A stretch of 64,000 nt of DNA, taken from Pluralibacter sp. UBA7423 (GTDB taxonomy: Bacteria > Pseudomonadota > Gammaproteobacteria > Enterobacterales > Enterobacteriaceae). Every line of letters starts with the position of its first letter. Positions within the stretch are counted from its first letter, which is position 1. Made by a program: the position numbers and the translations under genes. The DNA lies in contig DKMD01000040.1 in NCBI GenBank assembly GCA_002470465.1, positions 1 through 64,000 of the forward strand. Reading direction: 5' to 3'. The notes beneath the pieces were generated by a model. The model made no database searches. It was not told the DNA's origin and was given only the letters and a program-made list of their open reading frames with translations. Positions 35,766 to 44,137 of the stretch are shown here, in pieces.

Positions 35766-37073
35766 TCAGTTAAACTGCGGTAACCACTGACGATTCAGGG
35801 TTAACACTTCGTCCAGCAGCGCCTGCGCGTCGGTGACGTTCCCCACCAGCGGGTTGGTCACCAGCGCCAGCAGCGCGCTTTCCCGACAGCCGTGAACGGC
35901 GGCCTCGATGGTTAAATGCTCGAATGCTTTCACCTGCTGGGTGAGGCCGTTCATCGCGGGCGGCAGCGGCCCGAAAGCCAGCGGACGCGCCCCCTGCGCA
36001 TCGATAATGCTGTTGGTTTCCACCACCGCATCGTCGTCCAGTCCGTGAATAGCGCCGTTGTTACGGGTATTCACCACCATCTCTTTACCGAGATTGTTGT
36101 GAATAGCGTTGATCAGCTCCACCGCCACTTCGGAATAGTACGCGCCGCCGCGGAAGCTCAGCTGTTCCGGCTTTTCGTCGAGGCCGGGGCTGGCATAGAG
36201 CTCAAACAATTCCTGCTCCACTTTCATCACCTGCTCGGCGCGGGTGCCCTTGCTTTTAGCCGCTTCAATTTCATCGGCCAGCATCGCTGGCGTCAGCCAG
36301 AAGTAGCGATGATACGGGCAAGGAATGGCCTTCAGCGCGCGCAGGAAATCAGCAGGCCATGGCAGCTCCTTAATATTGTTCATTGAAAGCGCGCTGCCGT
36401 CGCAGAGCATCTCAATGACGTCTGCGGTGACATCCTTACTGTTGTGCATCACCTTGTGGATCCACACCATGTGGTTCAGCCCGGCAAAGCGCAGGTTGAG
36501 CGCGGCTTCATCGGCATCGAGCATTTTGCCAATCATGTGCTGCATATTGATAGGCACGTTACACAGGCCGATTATCTTCGCCTTGCTGTAGCGGCTGACC
36601 GCTTCGGTCACGATGCCCGCCGGGTTGGTGAAGTTAAGAATGAAGGCGTCCGGCGCCAGCTTCTCGACCTTACGCGCAACGTCAAGGATCACCGGAATGG
36701 TGCGCAGCGCTTTGGCGAAGCCGCCGACGCCGGTAGTTTCCTGCCCCAGCAGGTTGTATTTGAGGCCCAGACGTTCATCCTGGGCACGGGCCGCCAGCTG
36801 CCCGACGCGAAGCTGGGTGAGCACAAAGCTTGCGCCGCGAATCGCATCATCAAGGGTGAAGTGGACGCTCACTTTGACGTGCTCCAGCCCTTTGTGCTTG
36901 AGCATACGCCCGGTCAGCGCAGCGATAATCTCCACTTTCTCACGACCGGACTCCACGTCCACCAGCGCCAGTTCCGTCACCGGGAGCTGCTCGTAACGCA
37001 GGATAATTCCCTCAATCAGCTCCGGTGTGTAGCTGCTGCCGCCGCCGATGACGGCGATTTTTAATGCCTGCAT
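35766..37073 (-). CDS. 6-phospho-beta-glucosidase, GH4 family
   Basis: A GH4 hydrolase that cleaves phosphorylated beta-glucosides using NAD+ and a divalent metal, like LicH and ChbF. From MQALKIAVIGGGSSYTPEL the protein has 435 residues. The Rossmann motif VIGGGSSYTPELIEG (7-22), NFTNPAGIVTEAV (about 150-162) and the metal-ligand GLCNVP cysteine (about 175) with the matching FAGLNHMVW histidine (about 205) are all present. The start at 37124 would add a segment outside the family and is rejected. It lies between the IIB and IIC genes, in the probable operon IIB-GH4-IIC. Confidence 0.93.
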   Translation of the reverse strand: MQALKIAVIGGGSSYTPELIEGIILRYEQLPVTELALVDVESGREKVEIIAALTGRMLKHKGLEHVKVSVHFTLDDAIRGASFVLTQLRVGQLAARAQDERLGLKYNLLGQETTGVGGFAKALRTIPVILDVARKVEKLAPDAFILNFTNPAGIVTEAVSRYSKAKIIGLCNVPINMQHMIGKMLDADEAALNLRFAGLNHMVWIHKVMHNSKDVTADVIEMLCDGSALSMNNIKELPWPADFLRALKAIPCPYHRYFWLTPAMLADEIEAAKSKGTRAEQVMKVEQELFELYASPGLDEKPEQLSFRGGAYYSEVAVELINAIHNNLGKEMVVNTRNNGAIHGLDDDAVVETNSIIDAQGARPLAFGPLPPAMNGLTQQVKAFEHLTIEAAVHGCRESALLALVTNPLVGNVTDAQALLDEVLTLNRQWLPQFN

Positions 37074-37157
37074 GATGACCTCGTTTTCGGCACAGGGAAG
37101 CCCGCGCGTGTTCGCTAACGTCACGCGGAAGTGCCGGTCAGATTAGAAAAAGGAAAA

Positions 37158-37466
37158 TCAGTGAGCGATGAGCGCCAGCGCTTTATCCAGCACCGCTGCG
37201 CCGCGCATCAGGCCGTAGTCGGCCATGTCGATCACCGCCACGGCTTTGCCCTGCGGTTCGGCAATCGCCGAGAGACGGGCAACTTCATATTTGACCTGGG
37301 GGCCAAGCAGTACCACGTCCGCGCCCGGCAGCTCGCGTTCGAACTCGGCGACGGGCACGGCGTAAATATCCAGATCCAGTGCGCGCTGCTGCGCTTCCGC
37401 CTTCATTTTGTTGACCAACATGCTGGTCGACATCCCCGCAGCGCAGCATAAAACGATTCGTTGCAT
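37158..37466 (-). CDS. PTS lactose/cellobiose-family IIB protein
   Basis: A 102-residue cytoplasmic IIB subunit. The start MQRIVLCCAAGMSTSMLVNKM contains the phospho-cysteine (Cys7 or Cys8) in the family loop; VVLLGPQVKYE and the C-terminal helix also fit. It passes phosphate from a IIA protein to the sugar bound by the IIC permease. The first gene of the beta-glucoside operon; the GH4 gene follows 84 bases later. It is divergent from the RpiR-type regulator. Confidence 0.93.
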   Translation of the reverse strand: MQRIVLCCAAGMSTSMLVNKMKAEAQQRALDLDIYAVPVAEFERELPGADVVLLGPQVKYEVARLSAIAEPQGKAVAVIDMADYGLMRGAAVLDKALALIAH

Positions 37467-37548
37467 GACGTTCCCCTTTAGTGATGCATGCGATCGCTTC
37501 CGACCCGCACGACTATATTGTTAAGATTATGTAATGGAGAAGGCTATA

Positions 37549-37563
37549 TGAAATTTATTTTCA
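37549..37563. promoter_or_regulatory. Candidate RpiR operator 1
   Basis: The inverted repeat TGAAA-N5-TTTCA (with an outer A/T extension) lies 83 bases upstream of the IIB start. The same design recurs at 37678-37692. Two copies in a divergent region next to an RpiR-family gene suggest paired binding sites (inference). Confidence 0.55.
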
Positions 37564-37677
37564 TGGATGTGATCGATGCATAACTTTCAGCCAATAGTTG
37601 CGCCCTTACGGTACAGAGTTCAAGCAGAAATGTAGGCGGTATCAGCAATCAGTGGTATAAAGTGAGTCAACCATAAG

Positions 37678-37692
37678 TGAAAAATATTTTCA
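37678..37692. promoter_or_regulatory. Candidate RpiR operator 2
   Basis: The inverted repeat TGAAA-AATAT-TTTCA lies 31 bases upstream of the RpiR-type gene start, matching operator 1. Centre-to-centre distance is 129 bases, long enough for looping or for separate control of each promoter. Confidence 0.55.
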
Positions 37693-37723
37693 AACCGTGA
37701 CATCACGCAAAGGACCGAACCGG

Positions 37724-38467
37724 ATGGACATCGTTGGCCAACTGAAGGACGGAATGAGCCGTTTCAGCACCCAGGAATCCCGGGTGGCAACGTTTATTCT
37801 GGAAAATCTGAGCTTTACCGCCAGCGCCTCGATTGACGAACTGGCGGCGAAAGCGGGCGTCAGCCCGGCCACGATCACCCGCTTTGCCCGCTCGGTGGGC
37901 TGCGACGACATTCGCGATCTGCGTAAACAGCTGGCCCAGGCAAGCGAGCGCCGCTCAACCTGGGTATCAGGCCACAGCGCCGCGTTGCCCGCCGCCTGGC
38001 GCGATCGTTTCGACGCCGTAAACCTGACGCTGACGCATCAGCTGGAGCACACCAGCGAAAGCGCTCTCGATAAGCTGAAATCACGCCTGCAAACGGCCCG
38101 TGCCGTGCACTGCTTTGCGCTGGGAGAGCAGGACGTGCCGCTGGCGACCCTGTTACAGCATCAGCTGCTGCCGCTCGGCATTGCGCTTAATCTTTGCCAG
38201 GATGGCAACCTGATGCGGATGATTGCCAGCACGTTGAGCGACGATCATCTGCTGCTGGTGCTCGCCACCGGCCAGGCGGACAACCTGCTCCAGGGCGCGA
38301 CGCTGCAGGCCCGCATGCAGGGCGCAACCATTTTTGCCCTCACGCCTGAAAATCACGCACTTAGCAACATGGCGGCGGAAGTGCTGCCGCTTTCCTCTTC
38401 GCCGCAGGCTGCCCGCTATGCGCTGCTGATGTTGGTGGATTTACTTAACGATACCCTCAATGCGTGA
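37724..38467 (+). CDS. RpiR/MurR-family transcriptional regulator
   Basis: A 247-residue regulator of the RpiR family. The helix-turn-helix domain (1-77) includes MDIVGQLKDGMSRFSTQESRVATFILEN and SIDELAAKAGVSPATITRFARSVGCDDIRDLRKQLAQ. A SIS sugar-phosphate-binding domain (about 100-240) contains HCFALGEQDVPLATLL and LLVLATGQADNLL. The start at 37724 is chosen over 37697 from family alignment. It stands divergent from the beta-glucoside operon and most likely controls it in response to the phosphorylated sugar. Confidence 0.88.
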   Translation: MDIVGQLKDGMSRFSTQESRVATFILENLSFTASASIDELAAKAGVSPATITRFARSVGCDDIRDLRKQLAQASERRSTWVSGHSAALPAAWRDRFDAVNLTLTHQLEHTSESALDKLKSRLQTARAVHCFALGEQDVPLATLLQHQLLPLGIALNLCQDGNLMRMIASTLSDDHLLLVLATGQADNLLQGATLQARMQGATIFALTPENHALSNMAAEVLPLSSSPQAARYALLMLVDLLNDTLNA

Positions 38468-38621
38468 TCCTCATCACGGCGCTGCTCGTGCCGTGACCAG
38501 CTGATTTTGCGGCTTTTTTACCCACCTCACCTTCCCGGAAATTTCATTTTAATCCGCACTGCCCGCCTGCTGCGCTGTCCCATTTTTACTTTGTTCTGAA
38601 TCAAAAAAATCGCAAACATGT
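38468..38621. other. Region between the RpiR gene and nrdD regulatory sites
   Basis: Contains a CACGGC/GCCGTG hairpin (38477-38497) that may end the RpiR transcript, and no gene I can support. From 38622 to 38840 lie the nrdD control sites and leader. Confidence 0.45.
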
Positions 38622-38635
38622 TTGATGCAAATCAC
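38622..38635 (+). promoter_or_regulatory. FNR box upstream of nrdD
   Basis: TTGATGCAAATCAC matches the FNR consensus TTGAT-N4-ATCAA except for the last base. FNR activates nrdDG under anaerobic conditions in E. coli. It overlaps the first NrdR box. Confidence 0.75.
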
Positions 38636-38647
38636 TATATATAGAAC
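38632..38647 (+). promoter_or_regulatory. NrdR box 1
   Basis: TCACTATATATAGAAC fits the NrdR box (ACAnwATATAGTGT-like) and overlaps the FNR site by four bases, so the repressor NrdR and the activator FNR may compete. Confidence 0.7.
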
Positions 38648-38663
38648 TTAGAATGCACCCCGG

Positions 38664-38679
38664 CCCTACATATTGTATT
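38664..38679 (+). promoter_or_regulatory. NrdR box 2
   Basis: CCCTACATATTGTATT starts 32 bases after box 1, three helical turns, the spacing typical of paired NrdR boxes. Confidence 0.65.
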
Positions 38680-38840
38680 AATCGTCTATTCTCACACCAA
38701 TGGCCACACAAGCCAGGCGATGAGATTTGTGGATAAAAAGGGCCGGGACTGAAGGAAGTGATTGGCGAATAAGCCCAATTGCGCTTTCAGTCAGCTTTCC
38801 CCCTCTGTGGATAACCTGTTCTTTTAATTATGGAGTGATC

Positions 38841-40979
38841 ATGACACCGCATGTGATGAAACGAGACGGCTGTAAAGCGCCTTTCAACTCAGCGCGCATC
38901 CAGGAAGCTATCCTGCGTGCGGCCAAAGCAGCGGGAGTCGATGACGCAGACTATTGCGCCACCGTCGCAGCAGTCGTCAGCCAGCAGATGCAGGGCCGCG
39001 ACCAGGTTGATATCAGTGAGATCCAGACGGCGGTGGAAAACCAGCTGATGTCTGGCCCACATAAACAGCTGGCGCGTGCTTATATTGAGTATCGCCATGA
39101 CCGTGACGTACAGCGCGAGAAGCGCGGTCGTCTGAATCAGGAAATTCGCGGTCTGGTTGAGCAGACCAACTCGGCGCTGCTCAACGAGAATGCCAACAAA
39201 GACAGTAAAGTGATCCCAACCCAGCGCGACCTGCTGGCAGGCATCGTCGCCAAACATTACGCGCGCCAGCATCTGCTGCCGTACGATGTGGTACAGGCGC
39301 ACGAGCGCGGTGAAATCCACTATCACGACCTCGACTATTCGCCGTTCTTCCCGATGTTCAACTGCATGCTTATCGATCTTAAAGGCATGCTGACCCAGGG
39401 CTTCAAGATGGGCAACGCGGAGATCGAGCCGCCGAAATCTATCTCTACCGCAACGGCGGTCACCGCGCAGATCATTGCTCAGGTAGCGAGCCATATCTAT
39501 GGCGGAACCACCATCAACCGCATTGATGAAGTGCTGGCCCCGTTTGTCACTGCAAGCTTCGCCAAGCACCGCAAAACGGCGGAAGAGTGGCAGATTCCGG
39601 ATGCGGAAGGCTACGCCCATTCCCGCACCGAGAAAGAGTGCTATGACGCGTTCCAGTCACTGGAATATGAGGTCAACACGCTGCACACCGCCAACGGTCA
39701 GACGCCGTTCGTCACCTTTGGGTTTGGTCTGGGCACCAGCTGGGAATCGCGCTTGATCCAGCAGTCGATTCTGCGCAACCGCATCGCGGGTCTGGGTAAA
39801 AACCGCAAAACCGCCGTGTTCCCGAAGCTGGTCTTTGCCATTCGCGATGGCCTGAACCACAAGGCTGGCGATGCCAACTATGATATCAAGCAGCTGGCGC
39901 TGGAGTGCGCGAGCAAGCGTATGTATCCGGACATCCTGAACTACGACCAGGTGGTAAAAGTCACCGGTTCGTTCAAAACCCCGATGGGCTGCCGCAGCTT
40001 CCTCGGCGTGTGGGAAAATGAAAACGGCGAAGAAGTCCACGATGGCCGCAACAACATCGGCGTTATCAGCCTCAATCTGCCGCGTATCGCGCTGGAAGCT
40101 AAGGGCGACGAAGCCGCCTTCTGGATGCTGCTGGACGAACGTTTGCAGCTGGCACGTAAAGCGCTGATGACCCGCATCGCCCGTCTGGAAGGCGTGAAGG
40201 CGCGTGTGGCACCGATTCTGTATATGGAAGGCGCCTGTGGCGTGCGTCTGAAGGCCGATGACGACGTGTCTGAAATCTTCAAAAACGGTCGCGCGTCCAT
40301 TTCGCTGGGCTATATCGGCATCCACGAGACCATTAACGCTCTGTGTGGTGAAACGCACATGTACGACAACGAAGCGCTGCGTGCGAAAGGCGTTGCCATC
40401 GTGCAGCGCCTGCGTGACGCGGTTGACCAGTGGAAGGATGAGACCGGCTACGGCTTCAGCCTCTACAGCACGCCAAGCGAAAACCTGTGCGATCGCTTCT
40501 GCCGCCTCGACACCGCGCAGTTCGGCTTGGTGAACGGCGTAACGGATAAAGGCTACTACACCAATAGCTTCCACCTCGACGTGGAGAAAAAGGTGAACCC
40601 GTACGATAAGCTCGACTTCGAAGCGGCCTACCCGCCGATCGCCAACGGCGGCTTCATCTGCTACGGCGAGTACCCGAACATTCAGCACAACCTGAAGGCG
40701 CTGGAAGACGTGTGGGACTATAGCTATCAGCACGTGCCGTATTACGGCACCAACACGCCAATCGACGAGTGCTACGAGTGCGGCTTCACCGGCGAGTTCG
40801 AATGCACCAGCAAAGGCTTTACCTGCCCGAAATGCGGCAACCACGATGCGGCTCGCGTCTCGGTCACCCGCCGCGTATGCGGCTATTTAGGCAGCCCGGA
40901 TGCCCGTCCGTTTAACGCCGGGAAGCAAGAAGAAGTGAAGCGCCGCGTGAAGCATCTGGGGAATGGGCAAATCGGTTAA
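38841..40979 (+). CDS. nrdD: Anaerobic ribonucleoside-triphosphate reductase NrdD
   Basis: Class III reductase that makes dNTPs without oxygen using a glycyl radical. From the ATG at 38841 (after TGGAGTG) the 712 residues equal E. coli. An ATP-cone domain (about 1-95) comes first. The zinc site CYECGFTGEFEC...CPKCG is near 643-665, and the glycyl-radical loop RVCGYLG holds Gly near 681. A start at 38727 would read through the leader and is rejected. nrdG, the activase gene, lies 106 bases downstream behind a REP pair. Confidence 0.98.
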   Translation: MTPHVMKRDGCKAPFNSARIQEAILRAAKAAGVDDADYCATVAAVVSQQMQGRDQVDISEIQTAVENQLMSGPHKQLARAYIEYRHDRDVQREKRGRLNQEIRGLVEQTNSALLNENANKDSKVIPTQRDLLAGIVAKHYARQHLLPYDVVQAHERGEIHYHDLDYSPFFPMFNCMLIDLKGMLTQGFKMGNAEIEPPKSISTATAVTAQIIAQVASHIYGGTTINRIDEVLAPFVTASFAKHRKTAEEWQIPDAEGYAHSRTEKECYDAFQSLEYEVNTLHTANGQTPFVTFGFGLGTSWESRLIQQSILRNRIAGLGKNRKTAVFPKLVFAIRDGLNHKAGDANYDIKQLALECASKRMYPDILNYDQVVKVTGSFKTPMGCRSFLGVWENENGEEVHDGRNNIGVISLNLPRIALEAKGDEAAFWMLLDERLQLARKALMTRIARLEGVKARVAPILYMEGACGVRLKADDDVSEIFKNGRASISLGYIGIHETINALCGETHMYDNEALRAKGVAIVQRLRDAVDQWKDETGYGFSLYSTPSENLCDRFCRLDTAQFGLVNGVTDKGYYTNSFHLDVEKKVNPYDKLDFEAAYPPIANGGFICYGEYPNIQHNLKALEDVWDYSYQHVPYYGTNTPIDECYECGFTGEFECTSKGFTCPKCGNHDAARVSVTRRVCGYLGSPDARPFNAGKQEEVKRRVKHLGNGQIG

Positions 40980-40995
40980 GCCTCTGCCACGTGAC

Positions 40996-41073
40996 TGCCC
41001 GGTGGCGCTGCGCTTACCGGGCCTACAGATCCGCCATTCATTGTAGGCCGGGTTAGCGCAGCGCCACCCGGCA
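40996..41073. repeat. REP pair (BIME) between nrdD and nrdG
   Basis: Inverted units at 40996-41026 (TGCCCGGTGGCGCTGCGC core) and 41043-41073 (GTAGGCCGGGTTAGCGC core). As a pair within an operon, it may stabilise the nrdD message relative to nrdG. Confidence 0.88.
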
Positions 41074-41085
41074 TGGTTATCAGCT

Positions 41086-41550
41086 ATGAACTTTCATCAG
41101 TACTACCCTGTCGACATCGTCAACGGCCCCGGCACTCGCTGCACGCTGTTCGTCTCCGGCTGCGTCCACGAATGCCCCGGCTGCTACAACAAAAGCACCT
41201 GGCGGCTTAACTCCGGCATGCCTTTTACCGTGGAGATGGAAGATCGCATCATCGCCGATCTCAACGACACCCGCGTGAAGCGTCAGGGGATTTCACTCTC
41301 CGGCGGCGATCCGCTGCATCCGCAGAACGTGCCGCACATTCTGAAACTGATAAAACGCGTTCATGCCGAATGCCCGGGGAAGGATATCTGGATATGGACG
41401 GGCTATAAGCTTGCGGAGCTGAATGCTGACCAGATGGCCGTGGTGGATCTGATTAACGTGCTGGTCGACGGGAAGTTCGTGCAGGACCTGAAAGATCCGG
41501 CGCTGATCTGGCGCGGCAGCAGTAACCAGGTCGTCCATCACCTGCGCTGA
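41086..41550 (+). CDS. nrdG: Anaerobic ribonucleotide reductase-activating protein NrdG
   Basis: Radical-SAM activase which generates the glycyl radical on NrdD. The 154 residues equal E. coli. The radical-SAM motif CX3CX2C is in SGCVHECPGCYNKSTW (about 25-40), with the GGDPLHPQN glycine-rich segment near 66. No ATG-proximal Shine-Dalgarno of note, but TATCAGCT precedes it. It ends before a bidirectional terminator. Confidence 0.97.
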   Translation: MNFHQYYPVDIVNGPGTRCTLFVSGCVHECPGCYNKSTWRLNSGMPFTVEMEDRIIADLNDTRVKRQGISLSGGDPLHPQNVPHILKLIKRVHAECPGKDIWIWTGYKLAELNADQMAVVDLINVLVDGKFVQDLKDPALIWRGSSNQVVHHLR

Positions 41551-41578
41551 GGGTTCTGCAATGTTATCGCTACAGAAA

Positions 41579-41606
41579 TAAAAAAACGCCCAAGGGCGTT
41601 TTTTTA
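41579..41606. terminator. nrdG terminator
   Basis: A stem AACGCCC/GGGCGTT with a two-base loop sits between an A run and a T run, so it works on both strands, serving nrdG and, on the minus strand, ymcF. Confidence 0.9.
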
Positions 41607-41692
41607 TTTATAAACAGCAATCAGGACACTCTGATATTTTCAGATTACGGCGCGAGCGATTCACCTGAATATATTATGCCTGATGCGGTTTT

Positions 41693-41890
41693 TTATTTAC
41701 GATACTGCATCGGGGCGTAGCCCGATTGAATAAACGTAAAGACATTATCAAACGGCACCATGGCCGATTTACAGAAAATGCATTTCGCACCATGCGGATT
41801 GCTTTTCGTCACATCAAAAGCGGAGGTGCGGTACTGCGAGCCATGGCAGCATGGGCAGCGAAAATGGATAGATTGAGTCGTATTTTTCAT
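41693..41890 (-). CDS. Small zinc-ribbon-like protein, YmcF family
   Basis: A 65-residue protein with two CXXC pairs (CPCCHGSQYRTSAFDV at about 12-27 and CIFCKSAMV at about 37-45), like a small zinc ribbon. It closely resembles the E. coli cold-shock small protein YmcF as I recall it (HFRCPCCHGSQYRTSAFDVT shared). The ribosome binding site region TTATAAAGGTTATTGATATG recalls cold-shock gene leaders. It is preceded by a long AT-rich leader with no recognisable cold-shock box. No cspG or gnsA neighbour, as in E. coli, is present. Confidence in the family is good; function is unknown. Confidence 0.8.
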   Translation of the reverse strand: MKNTTQSIHFRCPCCHGSQYRTSAFDVTKSNPHGAKCIFCKSAMVPFDNVFTFIQSGYAPMQYRK

Positions 41891-42131
41891 ATCAATAACC
41901 TTTATAATTTTTTTGGGTAAGTGGCCTGAAACAAAATTTGACGAGGTACAAAAGAAAAAACACCAGGAGATATCGGAGGATACTGCAGATGATGGGAATT
42001 GCTTTTAGGGTAACTTCAGTAAATTTTCACGTTCAAACCAGACCATCATTAACTCATGAATATTGTTTTCCGGCAAGCCCCGTTATAAAAAGAATTGTAA
42101 ATAACAGGATTACGCGTTGTCATTGACGATA
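41891..42131. other. AT-rich leader region of the YmcF-like gene
   Basis: No gene can be supported here. The minus strand carries pyrimidine-rich stretches (GTTTTTTCTTTTG) and is likely the 5' leader and promoter of the YmcF-like gene, possibly a cold-responsive leader (inference). Confidence 0.4.
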
Positions 42132-42160
42132 AGCAGTAAGCATTTCTTACACTTACTGCT
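42132..42160. terminator. Hairpin after the PRD regulator
   Basis: A perfect nine-pair stem AGCAGTAAG/CTTACTGCT with an eleven-base loop lies 16 bases after the end of the regulator gene (minus strand). No T run, so strength is uncertain. Confidence 0.5.
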
Positions 42161-42175
42161 CAGCATAAATAGCCA

Positions 42176-44086
42176 TTAAAAGCGGCTCACGCACTCCATC
42201 GCCACCGTTTTAAATTCTCTGAAGTTCTTGCAGCTGCACAGCCTCGCCATCGCCCGCTCCCGCAGGAAGGTGACGAAAATATCGTAGATCGCCATCGCCT
42301 CTTCGTATTCGCTTTTGCTGATCGCCAGCAGGAAAATCACATGCGCAGTTTCATCGCCCCAGGCGATTCCCTGTGGCGCAAGCACGGTGTAGACCACGGT
42401 CTTCTTCGCCAGCAGCCCCAGGGCGTGCGGCAGTGCAATACCGTCGCCGAGCATGGTGCTGACAATGGCCTCACGCTCCACTACCGATGCGACAAATTCG
42501 TTGTCAACAAACCCTTCATCGCTCAGTTGCTTACACAGCCCGGCGAACAGCGTCTGCTGATCGATAGGCTCGTTGATAATGCGGAAATGGCGGGCGTCGA
42601 AAAACTTCTCCAGCATCCACGGACGGGTGCGGTCCACCAGCACCAGCTTGCCGATTTGTTCCAGCTGATACTCCGTCGGGAACGGCGACATCACTACCAC
42701 CGGCTTGTCTTTATCCGTGATACGCACCGTTGAAACAACAAAATCTTCGCTGATGCTTTCGCGCTGTTCGTAGTCGCGCTGGGTGATGGTTTCGGTCATT
42801 TCGAGCTGCGGATATTTGCGCTGTAGCACCGCCTCAATCATGCGCACCATCGCGTTTCCGGCGTCGCACACCAGCAGCACACGCGGCTGACGCTGGTAGC
42901 CGATGTTGTAATGACGCTCCAGCCCCACGCCAATGTGCAGCACCAGAAAACCAATTTCGTTTTCGCTGATGGTCCAGGGCGTGTATTTGCTCCAGCCCGA
43001 CACCGCAGCGAGAGTCATGTCCCAGGCCATCGGGTAGTGCTGTTTGATGTTATCGAGCAGCGGGTTGGGGATCATTATCTGGTAGCGCACACGGGTGATC
43101 ATGGTTTTGATATGCGTCAGCAGGTCTGCGTGCAGCTGCTCATCGCTGAGCAGGTTGTAGTTATAGTGGCTGTTGATGTACTGGAGAATGTAGTTCACCA
43201 GCGCTTCGTCATCGTCGGCGTTGATCTGGCTCGGCGCGATATCCTGAACCTGACGTGCTGCAATGTGCACCCGAAGCCAGTTTTCTTCCGAAGCCGCCAG
43301 GGTTTTGCCCGCCAACTTTTGAATCGCGGCCGCAAGATCGCGAGCAGCATGGCGCACGTTCTCTTCCACATCATCGGCGGTAAATTCCGGCAGCGGATAC
43401 CCTTCACTGACGCGGCGCACCGCCACCGCGCAGTAAAGACGCACGAACAGCTCGCCTTCGTCCGTCAAACGAATGTGCCAACGGCTGAAGACCTCCTGCA
43501 GGACCGCCGTCAGTTGCTCCGGCACGCCAGCGTTCAGCGCTTCCTGAGTCAACAGCGGGTTGGCGCTGTCCTGCTGGGCCAGCTGCCAGAGCAGGTCGGT
43601 AAGGCAGGCGCGAATGGCCATCTCGCTGCCGAAAAGCTTCACGCCGTGGCGCGGACGGGTTTCCAGCGTCAGCTGATAGCGCGCCAGCCACTCGCGCACC
43701 TCAGCCATATCCCCCTGAAGCGTGGCGCGACTGACAAACCATTCATCCGCCAGATCTTCAAGCTTGAGCGAAAAGGCCGACGTCAGAAATCGCACCATCA
43801 GATAGTGAACGCGCTCAGTGCCGGTGCGTGGAATGCGCAATGCGCGCGGGCGGGAATCCTGCAAGGACTGGAACAGTGCCGGGTCGTCAACGCGCAGCTG
43901 ATAGCCGTTGCCCCGACTCAGCACGAACTGCGCGCCGTGCTGAACCAGCAGCGCATTGAGTGCGGTGATATCTGCCCGAACGGTTCGCGTGGAAACAGAA
44001 AGCCGCCGGGCGAGTTCGTCCTGCGGCAGCGTTTCGTTTTGCAGCATGTCAAAAAGCTGCGCTAAGCGTTGATTCGGGAATCGCAC
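42176..44086 (-). CDS. BglG/MtlR-type regulator with two PRDs, IIB- and IIA-like domains
   Basis: A 636-residue PTS-controlled transcription activator. In order: an Mga/DeoR-like helix-turn-helix (about 5-65: PQDELARRLSVSTRTVRADITAL), a second helix-turn-helix (about 95-150), PRD1 and PRD2 (about 185-395) with conserved histidines, a IIB-like domain with Cys407 (LLVCDAGNAM), and a IIA (mannitol/fructose type) domain with His554 (ALPHALG). This is the layout of MtlR, LicR and ManR, which are turned on and off by PTS phosphorylation. It is the last gene of the ten-gene operon and most likely controls it. The sensed sugar is unknown. Confidence 0.9.
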   Translation of the reverse strand: MRFPNQRLAQLFDMLQNETLPQDELARRLSVSTRTVRADITALNALLVQHGAQFVLSRGNGYQLRVDDPALFQSLQDSRPRALRIPRTGTERVHYLMVRFLTSAFSLKLEDLADEWFVSRATLQGDMAEVREWLARYQLTLETRPRHGVKLFGSEMAIRACLTDLLWQLAQQDSANPLLTQEALNAGVPEQLTAVLQEVFSRWHIRLTDEGELFVRLYCAVAVRRVSEGYPLPEFTADDVEENVRHAARDLAAAIQKLAGKTLAASEENWLRVHIAARQVQDIAPSQINADDDEALVNYILQYINSHYNYNLLSDEQLHADLLTHIKTMITRVRYQIMIPNPLLDNIKQHYPMAWDMTLAAVSGWSKYTPWTISENEIGFLVLHIGVGLERHYNIGYQRQPRVLLVCDAGNAMVRMIEAVLQRKYPQLEMTETITQRDYEQRESISEDFVVSTVRITDKDKPVVVMSPFPTEYQLEQIGKLVLVDRTRPWMLEKFFDARHFRIINEPIDQQTLFAGLCKQLSDEGFVDNEFVASVVEREAIVSTMLGDGIALPHALGLLAKKTVVYTVLAPQGIAWGDETAHVIFLLAISKSEYEEAMAIYDIFVTFLRERAMARLCSCKNFREFKTVAMECVSRF

Positions 44087-44137
44087 TCCGGTGTCCTCAT
44101 GTTCAGAACGGGCGCTAAGCGCCCGCGGTGTTTCTTA

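Noticed and set aside
39657..40844. Minus-strand open frame of 395 codons opposite nrdD
   Set aside because: Shadow of nrdD, which is full length and highly conserved.
42911..44065. Plus-strand open frame of 384 codons opposite the PRD regulator
   Set aside because: Shadow of a domain-rich real gene on the other strand.
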